Source: Ciborinia camelliae (taxonomy: Eukaryota; Ascomycota; Leotiomycetes; Helotiales; Sclerotiniaceae). From it: DNA of 64,000 bases. Shown piece by piece: positions 1-11,252 of the stretch (the stretch's first letter is position 1; the number at the start of each line of letters is the position of its first letter). The notes beneath the pieces are model-generated. The model saw nothing but the letters and a program-made list of their open reading frames with translations. It was not told where the DNA came from and did no database searches. The stretch lies in contig JANPYM010000011.1 in NCBI GenBank assembly GCA_025890175.1, positions 147,669 through 211,668 on the forward strand. The letters run 5' to 3'. The position numbers and the translations under genes were made by a program.

Positions 1-3000
1 ACAAAAAATTTAGAAATAAATGAAATTTGTTTTTCCTTTTAAAATTAAAAAATCTAATAAAAATATAAATTTATCTTTAAATATTATTTATTCTTATTTT
101 AAAGATAATAAAATAAAATAAAATATTATTATTATTATATATAATATTTATGTTTAATCCCAAAGAATAATTTGGAATATTTAATAAATATTTATATATA
201 TATAAGGTTTTTATTAAACTATTTAAAATAATATTAAATTCTAATCCTTAATCTATTTGAAAAATCTTGATTAGTAATATTATACATCTAAATTTGTTTT
301 TTTTTGATAGAATATAAATAACAATTAAAAATTGAAAAAATTTATAATTAGGGTTAATATTTGGGAATAATTTATCCGGATTAATAATAAAGATTTTTTA
401 AAAAATAATCAAATTAATTATAATATTTAATTTCTTTTTTTTTAAATTAATATTTGTTTAAATAAATAGTTTTCAAAACTTTTTAAAAAAATTAAAAAAT
501 ATTTATTATAATTCTAAAAAGCTTATTATAATTTAGATCTTTTTTATTAGAGCATGATAATCAACAAAGTCTTTATTTTATCTGCCTACAATTTTTTGTA
601 AATATCGAAAAATATAAATTGATTTTTTAAATATAATTTTAAGTTTATACTAAATTATAAAAACTATTTCTTTTGAATAATTATTATTAATAAGATTTTT
701 AATAATAATACAAAGTCTTTTTTTAAAGGATTTAATTATAAATATATTTAACTTTATTTCTTTTTTGGAATTGTAATTTTCCTTAGAAATAATTAAGGCC
801 TTAAAATATTTGAAAAAATTAAAAATAAATGATTTTAAAACAAAACAAAATAAAGAATATTTATATTTTACTTTAAAAAAACTTAAATTTAAAAATATTA
901 TCTTAATTAGAAATTTAGATTTATTATTTGCCAAATCTCTGGGTTAAATAATTAATTTTATAAAAAATATTAATTAAATATAAGATTATTAATAAAATTA
1001 TTTAATAATATTAAAATAAAATTAAACGTTTTTTTTATTAAAAATTATTTTTTTTAAATATATTTATTCTTATTTTGTTAAAAATTGATTTTTATAATTA
1101 TATTTGATATATTCTAATTAACTATATAAAATATATAAAATATCAATAAACTTTTTTATATATTAAATTGTATTATTAATATATTAATTTATAAATTAAA
1201 ATATAAATAGAATATTTGTAAAAGATTTAAAAAAGCTATTTTTATTAAATTGTTTATTAATTTTAAAATATAATTTATTATTATTTCTTACCAGATTTTA
1301 TTAATTATTATTATAGTTATTTTATATAAATTAAAGGTTTCCGGTATAAGGATTTTATAAAAAGTATAGGTTTTAAGAAATATATTAATTTTAAAGGTAA
1401 GACTAATTTTATTATAAAGTATTCAAAAAAATTATTAAATACTTTATAACAAAATTTTAAAGCTTTTAATATTAAATTAAAAATATTAATATTAATATAT
1501 TTTATTCTAAAGTTAATTTTGTAAAAATTATATTTATTGATTTACTAAAACATTTTTAAATAAATTATTTAAGATTTTTAAAATAATATTTTTTATTTTA
1601 TTTAGTTTTAATTTATTATATATATTTAATAATATAATAAGATTTTTGGATTATTTTATATACTTATTATAATATATTATACAAATTTATATTTTTTTAT
1701 ATAATATTATAATATAATTGTTTTTTTCGAATATTTTTAATAAATATTAAAACAATTATATTTAATATAAATTTTTTGAAAAAGATTAAAATATTAATTT
1801 TATTAATAATATTATTTTTAAGTTTATTTTTTTTTAATATTCTATAAAAAAAATATAAAGTATATTAATAATATTCGGATAATGATTTTTTAATAATTTA
1901 TTTAAATACTTTAATTTCTAATTATATATTAATATTAAACAAATTTATAATCTTTACTAGAAAATATTCGAAAAAACAAGATTTAATATTATTTATATCA
2001 GCAATAATAATATTATCATAATTTTTAAGAATATTATGAATATAAAAGATAAAGTTAATCTATTTAATTGTTTCTTTATTATATAATATGTAAATTACTT
2101 TAAGAAATGTATTATTTAGAGAAAATAATAGTTTAGTAAATTCGAAGTTATATTTAAAGTAAGATAATCATTTTAAAGTAAATGTATTGCCATTAAACCG
2201 GCCTATAAAAACAAATTTTGGTTTTTTATTTAAAGCAATTATAAATATTTTGGAAAATAAAGATAATAAAATTAGAAAAAGTTTTGAAAATTTTAGAAAT
2301 ATATTTGTAATTACAAATTTTATATATAAATCTTCGATTTTAAAATTTGACCAACAAAAAAATAATAGCAATATTGAAAAATCTATTAATATAAATTTTG
2401 ATTAAAAAATAGATTTGAAAAAGTTAATAGAATTATATAAAAAATATAAAAAAAAATAATATTAATATATAATAAAAAATTGTATTATTTATTATTAATA
2501 TTAATTTTTAAAAAAAATTTTAATTGAAAAAAATTGGAAAATATAGAGTATTATAGCAATTGGATATTACAATTTTTGTAATAAATTTTATACAATTTAA
2601 TTTTATTTAAATTAAATATAACCCAAAAAAAAATATAAATTTAAGTTTTAAAAATAAAAAAATAATTTATTAATTACATTTGAATTTTTTAAAAAATTAT
2701 ATTAAAATTAATTATAATATAAAAATATTAAGAATTTTTTTTTTAAAAAAATAAAAAACGTTAAATATTGAAAATATATAATAAAAAAATTATATTTGAT
2801 AATTTTAAAAAATTATATTATTAATTTGAATAAAAGTATACGAAAATAAAAAAACTAAAATATATATTATAATATATTAAATAAAAAAATCAAATAAATA
2901 AAAATTCTAAATCAAAATTAAGATATTTTATATATATTATCAAAAAATATATTAATTTTAATAAAAAAGAATATAAATTCAAAATCTAAATTGGGATTGC

Positions 3001-3030
3001 TTATAAGTAAGGTCCTAAATTAATATTATA
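1..3030. repeat. AT-rich, RIP-like degenerate block
   Basis: Almost pure A/T sequence with scattered G/C and no credible reading frame. Composition changes abruptly at about 3000-3050 to normal gene-bearing DNA. Such blocks in filamentous ascomycetes are usually old transposons mutated C-to-T by repeat-induced point mutation. I see no recognisable transposon protein, LTR or terminal repeat, so the original element cannot be named. The left edge is outside the window. Confidence 0.85.
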
Positions 3031-3430
3031 TTAATATAATCCCCATATGACCTGATAAATCCATCCCTATTACTGTGATCTGTTCTGAGCAAGTTTCATC
3101 CTTGTTTACGCCGGGGTGGTTGGTGCTTCAAAAGTTCCAAGGTGCTTTATGATTTCTAAGCGAGGCATTATTGTGCTATCAGTAGGTACCCCTCGACCTT
3201 CCATAGGTCTCCTCCCTCCATCATACAAATACAAATACCAATACATGCTCCCCGTCAACATCAACATCAACATCGCATCATTCTTCTACAACTCACTGCT
3301 CAAACCAAACACTTTTCGTACATCTGCGATTTTACCATAAACTTCACGCATACTACACACAGGATCCGAATTCTTCAAATACCTACCTCCCTATCCATCT
3401 ACATAAAGATTAAACAAAGACAAAGACAAA

Positions 3431-3921
3431 ATGGCCGATTCCGAAGTCAAGACCCCAGCTCCCCTTGTCGCGGCAGAGGGCGAACATACTTATAAATTCG
3501 GGATTACCATGACTTGTGGTGGTTGCTCCGGGGCGGTTGATAGGGTTTTGAAGAAACTTGATGGTTTGTTATTCTTTTTTCTTTTGTTCAGCTATATCAT
3601 ATCGCATCATCTTCCCGCCTCTGTCTCTCTTCTCTTCCGACCTTACCTCCCTCCTTCCCTCCTCCACTCTACCAAAGCAAACAGGGCATCCGCACAACTT
3701 CCCCTTGCCACATCATAAATACAAGAAGCTAACCCAAGCGCCCCCAAAAAACAGGAGTCAAAGCCTACGAAGTCGACCTCAAAGGACAAAGCGCCACGGT
3801 GATCGGAAAGCCGGAATTGGATTACGATACGGTGTTGAAGAAGATTGCGAAGACGGGGAAGAAGATCAATACGGCCGAGGCGGATGGGCAGAGTATGAGT
3901 GTCGAGGTTAAGGAGGAGTAG
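3431..3921 (+). CDS. ATX1-type copper metallochaperone
   Basis: Small cytosolic heavy-metal-associated (HMA) domain protein. ATX1 proteins bind Cu(I) and hand it to the P-type ATPase (Ccc2 type) of the secretory pathway. Two exons, 3431-3563 and 3755-3921, encode 99 residues. The 191-bp intron (3564-3754) starts GTTTGT, has a branch site GCTAAC at about 3729 and ends ACAG. The metal site MTCGGC lies at residues 27-32, with Cys29 and Cys32 as ligands. A KTGKK stretch near the C-terminus fits the conserved lysine-rich loop of the family. The N-terminus has about 20 extra residues compared with yeast Atx1. The ATG follows an A-rich leader (ACAAAATGG). Gene symbol withheld because the organism is unknown. 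Confidence 0.9.
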
Positions 3922-4657
3922 AGGGGAGTGGAGTGGGGGTGCATGTTTTGCTGTTGATGATTGGGAGAGGAAATCCTGATGGGATTGCTTGGTGTGTGAT
4001 CACTATCATATATCGTTGGTGATGTCATATACGTAGATGGCGATAGAGACAGAAACAGAGACAGAGACCGAGAATGCTGAGAGGAGAGGTTGAACCGCAA
4101 GAGATGAGAATATCATTACGAAATTATGACCAACAGTCTATGTGTTTTCTTCCCATCAGTGATTCTGATGCTATAACCTCGGCCTGGCTTGAGTTTCTCA
4201 GTTGCGGAGATGTACTTGGTTGCTCATGCACGAGCAACTGACTTACTTACTTGACTAGTCAATTGACTGGTAGTTCCAGTGCAAGCTGGAGAATCGCTGG
4301 AGAATCCCTAACCTTCTAATACTTCCGAGTTTGGGAGCAAGGTCCAAGATTCAAAATTCAAGATTCAAGGTTCCGCCCCTATATTATATTATATCATCGG
4401 GTTCCTTTTCCTAAGACTTACCTACGTAGGGTGTCTTCTTTTCTATTCTTTTCTATTCTTTTTTATTTTATTCTCTACCTCCTCCCTTGTATAGATAGGT
4501 AGATATCTTGGTACCTAGGTACCTACCTACCTGTCTATATCATTCACCAGCAGAGGAGTTACCTTGGCTTGCGATACCTAGCTTATCCAGAGGGAGAAGA
4601 AGTTTTGAGATACGGAGATGGGTTTTATGCTGCGTTTTAGAAGGGGGGGGTTGGGGG

Positions 4658-4667
4658 NNNNNNNNNN
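4658..4667. other. Assembly gap (10 Ns)
   Basis: Ten consecutive N bases flanked by homopolymeric G. The true gap length is unknown. Any frame that crosses it is meaningless. Confidence 0.99.
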
Positions 4668-5100
4668 AGGTTGGAGGCAGGTGCTGTATGTTTGTGTGTA
4701 AGAGGTTTTTTGTGCGGGTCGGTTTCTGGGTAGTGTTTTTTTTTTGGGGGGGGGGGGGCGGTTAATTGATGGATTGATGGATGGATGGATTTGGATTTGG
4801 TTTTTGGTTTTTGGGGTGGGGATTTTATTGTTGTTGCTGTTGTTGTTTTGGGGGGTTTTCTTGTTCCTTTTATTTGGACTCCTAGGATTTATCATCATCA
4901 CTGCCGAATTTTCGAATGATATGTACCAGAATATGTATGTATGTACTATCTGTCTGGATATTGTTGTGGTGTATCAATATTATCTTCCTTGTCATTCTAG
5001 CTTGTGTACTAAATTCCCTATATCAATATATACCTAGCTAGAGAACTTGATACTGTTAACGAATCCTCTGCCAATGTATTATCAACCTTCCAGTATCTGT

Positions 5101-5197
5101 ATGAGATGGGATGGGATAGTATGGGATGGGATAGTATGGGATGGGATAGTATGGGATGGGATAGTATGGGATGGGATAGTATGGGATGGGATGGGAT
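5101..5197. repeat. 15-bp minisatellite
   Basis: About six tandem copies of a 15-bp unit, ATGGGATGGGATAGT, itself built from ATGGG pentamers. Translating it gives an artefactual repetitive open frame on the minus strand. Confidence 0.9.
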
Positions 5198-6983
5198 ATA
5201 TAAGGTAAATGAAAATAAAAACCATTCTTGCAATTCCAAGAATCGATACTCTATAGTAAGCTCATAGCTAGTGCTGATTCTTACAGTTTGGGGAGGTGGT
5301 TTGGGGTAAAGAGTGCAGTGGAGAGGTGGGGTGAGGTGAGTAAAATGTATGACTGAAAGCTCCAGCAGGATTGAAATATTCTACCTATACTTAGTATATA
5401 AAACCTTTGATCTGTGATAGATTTGTTCGGTTCTTTGATATCATCATCGAGTTCTGCGGCGAAAACACCCCTATCTTTTGCTGTTGTCGGGATTTCTGTT
5501 GCTTTCAATTGCCAGCGTTTTGTTGTATTGATGATGACATGACGCGATGACTTTGGCAGTAACCTACCTGGTAACATACATTTGGTTTAACATTCCATGG
5601 GTTGATGATCAGAAAATCAGAGGAGTGTCATGCCGTATTGAATTTTGCAAAAAATACTAACTAGGTATGTAGGTAGGTTGTGTAAATCACCTGAATTGTT
5701 CGACCAGAGACAGGGAGTTAGATTTTAGTTTCTCAATCATGTTTCAGGTGGTCTTGTCTTTTATACTTACACTTTGGCTTTCAACTTGTTATTATTGATT
5801 TCTTGGTGCGTAGGTATTCCATGAATATATCTTGGCGGTTATAATTTAATTACCTATTATAGCCGGATTTGACCTGATGTTTATTAATAGATGTAAAGTA
5901 TCAAGAGTGAAGTTGAAGGCAAAGTATGAAACAAAAGGATCACTAGATGAGAATGGCAGGAAAGTTCGATTCGCATGGAATAAAATTCGAGACATAAGAA
6001 AGGAGAACGGGAAATTGTAGTATTATAGTTAGTTGGTTGGTTATGCTTCATCGTGCTGATACTAATCTGTAGAAAAGCTCTTATACTTGGAGTTAGGTAT
6101 TTTTTCGTTCATCGGCGCCGATATACATAGGATTCTTGTTCTCACTGTCTATATCTTGCGTCTTGTCATTAATTACTGTACTATCTGTGTGAATGAATAT
6201 GGCGATTTAAGAATCGGGAATTTTCTCATCCCTCTCCATCCATCCCGTGCGGAAAAGTCGCCTACGAAATTTTATTATAGTTGGAGATACACTTTTCAGA
6301 TACGACGTTATTACAGGTTACAGTTTACACACTGATCCCGCAGCTCTTTATTATCAGATCCTACCTAGGTTCGGGTTCTTATACATCGCGTTTATATACC
6401 TACCCGAAGATGGGCTTGGCATTTGGAAAACCCGATATGTCCATCGTTGTGCCATGACGTCTCGAATCTCATCTCTATTCTCAAGTGGGAATTTTATCTA
6501 CTTACCTAAGGAGTATTCATTTCCATTCGAAAATTGATCATTGTCATTTTCCCCCTCCCATTAACATCCATCTACCCCCTTCCCCCTATAAGCCATCCCA
6601 TCTAACCCTAACCTAACCTATTTGTATCCCCTCAACCAATAAACTCCCATTCTAAAATAAAAGCTCTAAAGAAAGAAACCCAAAACGCAAACTACAGTGA
6701 CGCGGCGCACTTTATCTACTCTAAATCAAACGTCGGCCCTTCACAGTCCCTACAATTTCTCATGTTAAATCCGAAGGATCCAAATTTACTTTAGATATAC
6801 TTTATAGCTCAATTAATAGCTTAATTAATAGGTAGTTTCAGCTTTTCGTTTATGGCAAGATTACGTTTAGACTTTGATAAGCCATAAAGTTGGTTATGAG
6901 TTATTCATCATTGTACGCGGTAAGAGTCCCTTCTTGGGATAAGCGACCATTTGAGTAACAACGATATCTAGAGAAACACGTTC

Positions 6984-7102
6984 ACATACGACCATAGACT
7001 GAAGAGAATTGGGCATCCCGTCCGCTCTGCCATACACAAGCTTCAGATCGGTGGATTAGTAGTTGGGTGGGTGACCACCAGCGAATCCCCACTGTTGTAT
7101 GT
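6984..7102 (+). rRNA. 5S ribosomal RNA
   Basis: About 119 nt. It begins ACATACGACCATAG and contains the conserved blocks CATCCCGTCCGCTCTG and TAGTAGTTGGGTGGGTGACC, then CCAGCGAATCCC. Its 3' end TGTATGT pairs with the 5' ACATACG (helix I). An internal pair, CTGAAG with CTTCAG, supports helix III. A T8 run at 7102-7109 is a good RNA polymerase III terminator. A single copy away from the rDNA matches the dispersed 5S genes typical of filamentous ascomycetes. The helices look intact, so it is probably functional. Confidence 0.93.
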
Positions 7103-7109
7103 TTTTTTT
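7102..7109 (+). terminator. Pol III T-tract terminator of 5S rRNA
   Basis: Run of eight T directly at the 3' end of the 5S gene. Confidence 0.8.
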
Positions 7110-8692
7110 GGCTTTTTTTGGCTTTTTTTGCTCCATATTCTTTTCTTTTTGGTACCATTCTCAATCGATATCGATGCAGAGAGAGGGTGAGTCAGGGAAG
7201 TGAAAACCATAAGAAGCCTAATAAGAAGATCAGGATCCAAATCCCGATCATCGGAGTTGGTTATACTAGAGTTTTTCATCTCTTTATAGCAACACTTTAT
7301 TTAATATTAATCTATATCCCTTTACCTTTTTCTTCTAGGTTGAGTATGCGCATATTTAACCTCCACATCAATAAACACCTCCCTACCATTAACCGACCCG
7401 ACTAGAGACATCAATCAGCGAGCCGCATACCAAGTCTTGCCCTCTTTACAATTTACATCCTCCAATGCCATACTATTGAGGAAGAAAGAAAGAAAGAATA
7501 ATGAGAAATACCCAGTTCGAGTTCATGTAGACTCGTTTCCATCGCATGAAAGCTGTGAATCTCGGTGGTGATTTGTGGTCACTTGTTCTGGTCTGGATCT
7601 TCGCTACCTAATTCTTGAATTGTTGTAAGTATAGGTACCTTGGGTTTTCCTTATGCGGGAGAATCAGTCACATACGAAAGAGAAGTCCCTTCGCGATGAT
7701 GGGAGTCAGGTAGTTTGTCGGGTATCTTTTGCAGGGGTTTGAGAATATTGCTCGGTGAGAGGTATATATATATGCTATTGATTTCTTTTCAGGACCGGTG
7801 TTCTTGGTGAATAGACAAAAATGTACTAATTATAATAAGTCATTGACTATTAGCTGCTATTTTATCTAATGTGTTGATAGCATTAAGGTATTCATTCAAC
7901 GATAGAACATCTATGACGGATCAAGAGCATCGGATGAACTATGTACTATTACTATTGGTAGGAAGAACGCGGGGCTGTGATGGAAGTGGTATAAGTTTGT
8001 TCCTGTCACGGTGGCTGATATTTAGGGTTTTTATATTGTATTAGTAGGTTCAAACAAAGTTACTAGTTATCAAGATACAATATTAACTGCTGGAAGAAGT
8101 TAGCAGCCATACTATATTACGGATTTCAGTATCACAAGTTGTACGCAGTTGTAAAAGAATGAGGGGTTGGGTTTTATTGAGGTTATTCATAAGTTCGACC
8201 TAGAGTTGAGTCACAGTATATTTTGTTATAATTCACTATTTATAACATTAGGGTTAGTAGGGCTTAGCGTCGCCTACCCCGCAGGGGCATATATTCCTTT
8301 GTAGAATGGATCACTTCTTAGCAGTGATAAGATTGGGGTAACATAACTATACCCGTACAGCCATAGATTAGTACAAAATAATACAGTTCAATCTGGTTGG
8401 ATAATGTCATTATTATAAGCCTTTGGTTGAAGCTTTCAGAAATCTCAGTTCTCCTTCCTTCCGTGATCCGGCAGTACAGAAGGAATCTTCAGAAGAGCTC
8501 TACTCTTCAGAACTAGGTATGTATAATTCACAACAACAGGAATACTCATCTTCGTCACCTGGGCAACCCAAACTTCCCCAAAAAAGTCTTACCCTCAACT
8601 AATTGCCTTCATCACTAGGTAGTTAGATAACAATGTCGACCCATAATCTGCAGTCATGAACCAAAAAAGATGCATTCAACAACGACGAAGAC
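7110..8692. other. Gene-free region downstream of the 5S gene
   Basis: No gene seen. Directly after the 5S terminator come three near-identical TTTTTTGGC repeats (7103-7130). The remainder is ordinary intergenic sequence with short poly-A/T tracts. Confidence 0.5.
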
Positions 8693-9034
8693 ATGACCTC
8701 AATCCTCGGACTCCTGAGAGAGCAACTAGCCAAACGAGACCACGCCATCACCCAGCTCCAAGAAAAACACACCCAGATGCGCTTACTGAGCATGAAACTC
8801 CAAGAGCAGCTGCAGTCCCACATCGAGAAGAAAGCCCATCGTCAAGACGAGGTTCACAAACTGCGTCAACGGATCGCCGAACTGAATGTGGCGCATCAGC
8901 TCGAAATCCAGCAAATTCATCAGCGGTATGCGGAACAGAGTGCGGCGCAGAGGGAGGATCTTCAATGGCTCCGGAGAGAGGTCCTGGTGCTGAGGCTACG
9001 GGTTGATCGGCTGAGGAGAGGTAATGCGGATTGA
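8693..9034 (+). CDS. Small coiled-coil protein, hypothetical
   Basis: A 113-residue open frame starting at an ATG. The protein is almost entirely charged, Gln/Glu/Arg/Leu-rich helix with regular heptad-like hydrophobic spacing (for example LREQLAKRDHAITQLQEKH), so a coiled coil is likely. No family is recognised and no catalytic motif is visible. The stop at 9032-9034 may be premature: in another frame the following bases (about 9036-9170) continue as similar Glu/Arg/Val-rich helical sequence ending LAKIEELD. A frameshift or an unusually short (about 40 bp) intron near 9020-9060 is therefore possible. GC content is higher than in the flanks, which supports coding. Confidence 0.5.
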   Translation: MTSILGLLREQLAKRDHAITQLQEKHTQMRLLSMKLQEQLQSHIEKKAHRQDEVHKLRQRIAELNVAHQLEIQQIHQRYAEQSAAQREDLQWLRREVLVLRLRVDRLRRGNAD

Positions 9035-10952
9035 TTGGTGCGCTTCGGGATGAGGTTCAGAGGGTTCATTCACGGGATGTTGAGGAGCATGTTACTCCTA
9101 GCAATGAATGTAATAGCTCCGGCAACATGTCCAGCGGATTAGCGAAGATAGAAGAGTTGGATTGATAGTGATCCGCGGGGGAATACTCAGTTGGGTGTTC
9201 AGAATAGTGAGCGCGAAGTTATTGCTGATTACAGCTTGCTTTATGCACTCCTTATATGGCTCTGACTTTAGGGGTTCTTTGGTTCTTTCGGTTCCTTGAA
9301 AGTGGATCATAACAACTAGAAGAATCTTGCATGTTAGATCTACGCATAATTCCATTCTTGTTATTGATGGTTTAGACATCTGATCTGATATCTCAACATC
9401 TTTCAAGGTTGAATACCTATATTAATTAGATTCTAGAATTTACATACCCCCTCATGTCTAAATAAAAATCATCGACTTTCCAACCAACCAATCGTATAAT
9501 TTGAACTTGGACTGTGTTTTCTGGATTGGAAACTATCGTGACTATCGTGACGGAAGTTGCTTTTCTTATTCAACTTACTTGATATCTTAACTTTCCTACC
9601 TCTCTAGTTACCTAGGTATCTATATACAGCCCCCCAGTTAAAATCTCTCTATAGGTATCTAATTTAGGTATTTCCCACTTATAGATTCGATCTAGGTTGT
9701 CAAGTTAGACGTCTATTCTCTGCATTCCTTTCGGATCATATATGGGTTACTATCACTTCATGCAACCAAACCAAATGATCAATATACCAATTTCTCATCT
9801 CGTACCCGTAGTCCTGCTTCCATTTTATTAAGCATTTCGCTATTAATGACGTTGAAAAATAAAATAAAAATATATAATTATATTAGTTTCTTAGAAAATA
9901 TGGTGAAATAATTTGCAATTAGTTGATTGTATCTTAAATTTCTGGAGATTTCACTATCCTTTTATATTTATGTTTATATATCTAGTCAGCTATAAGATAG
10001 GTAGGTGGGTATACAAGAAAGAAAGGAATAGTTTAAATCTAATTGAAGATTAACATGATTCTTTTGATTGATAATTTGATATATACTCAAAGTAAGGTCT
10101 GCTGATTAATTCTCTTAGGTAGGTAGGGATATGAATATCTTGTGGATTTCATTTCTGTGTAGGTGAGTGTGGAAAACGAAAATGAAATAGATTATATTGA
10201 TGTATCTGTGTATGGTTTTGTTATTATTCTTTATAGTCTTATATTTCTATGTTGTAAGATTCTTTAAAAGATTTATTTATATATAAAATTTGTATATGCA
10301 TACTACTATCAAAAGGGGGAAAAACGAATTATATCAACTAACTCCAAAGACACGAGAGTCAAGATCTTGCGTTAAATTTCCTTTTATCACGGTATCAGTC
10401 CGCATGCGTAGTTTGGTTAAGGAGTGGATGGATGTGGTTGTAATGGGGATCGAGAAGTGGTGCTGTGAGGAGAAGTCAGGGTGGGGGGTTTTTTTGATAT
10501 CTTGGAGATGGGCGGGGAGTTGATTTAGGGTATTTTTTCGCGGGAGAAAGGGGGGAGGGCTGGCTGGGATGGGGGATGGTAGATTTTAAGGGTGTTTTGG
10601 GTGGGGGGAGGCGAAGAGTGGTGAGGACTGATGGATGAGAGGGAATTTTGGGTGGATTATGGGGTGGGATAGGGAAGGAGAATATGCCATCTCTTGGATT
10701 ACATGAGTTTAAGTCGCCGGGGACAGGATAGTTTTCCACACAAGAATATTTGCCGGCGTTGGCATTAATTTTTAGTTTTAAAAAAGCTTGAAGTATAAGA
10801 AAAACAAAACCTGGTGATGCCAGGTATTGTGCCAACATCTTGAGTGTCTCGGAAACGATGTTGAAAAATGAAAGACATGTGAGTGCTGCGAAAATATCAA
10901 AGTTAAAACTTCACATCTTCACCAGTGTCCCCATAAACGGTATCAAAATATC

Positions 10953-10958
10953 CCGAGG
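10953..10958 (-). promoter_or_regulatory. Candidate FarA/FarB-type site (CCTCGG)
   Basis: CCGAGG on the plus strand is the reverse complement of CCTCGG, the core recognised by the fungal fatty-acid regulators FarA/FarB in Aspergillus. It lies about 295 bp upstream of the thiolase ATG. A hexamer alone is weak evidence. Confidence 0.35.
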
Positions 10959-11091
10959 TTCGCCTTTCCATTCTGCGGCGGTAAAGAGTTGCAAACCCCT
11001 CAATATCGAAAACCTCATCCGAAGATGACTAAGCACCAATAGAGCCCCGCCGCTAGATCTCCGGATATAACGGCAAGGATTAACTTCCGAG

Positions 11092-11097
11092 CCTCGG
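11092..11097 (+). promoter_or_regulatory. Candidate FarA/FarB-type site (CCTCGG)
   Basis: Second CCTCGG core, 155 bp upstream of the thiolase ATG. With the site at 10953 it fits fatty-acid induction of a lipid beta-oxidation gene. This is inference from the motif and the gene's role. Confidence 0.4.
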
Positions 11098-11252
11098 TTA
11101 TTTCCCCGCAAAGTTACCCCAGAAATTAACATCACCGATAAGGCGCAGCATTTATATCAACAGATCTGTATTATAATTTCAGCAAGCTTTCATTACACAA
11201 TCAAGACCAGATCCTTCAATTCTGCCATATCCAGCTCATCCTATACCTCAAA

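Larger units (their letters stand above)
3922..6983. other. Gene-free region with assembly gap and simple repeats
   Basis: I find no supportable gene here. It holds a 10-base N gap (4658-4667) in a G-rich stretch, a poly-G run near 4746-4758, several TACCTA/AGGTA motifs (about 4500-4530 and 5660) and the 15-bp minisatellite at 5101-5197. The open frames present are low-complexity or lack any coding character. Confidence 0.6.
9035..11252. other. Gene-free region upstream of the thiolase
   Basis: Apart from the possible out-of-frame continuation of the coiled-coil ORF to about 9170, no gene is seen. It contains AGGTAGGT motifs (about 9995 and 10120) and a G-rich stretch (10480-10680). The last 300 bp hold two candidate fatty-acid response sites, listed separately. 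Confidence 0.5.

Noticed and set aside
650..2405. Open frames of 67-94 codons in the AT-rich block
   Set aside because: Lys/Asn/Ile/Phe-only translations forced by composition; no real coding signal.
4508..4901. Open frames across the N gap
   Set aside because: They run through unknown bases and G homopolymers; the translation is meaningless.
10476..10838. 120-codon minus-strand Pro/Ser-rich frame
   Set aside because: It follows a G-rich strand bias and shows no start context, introns or protein-like sequence.
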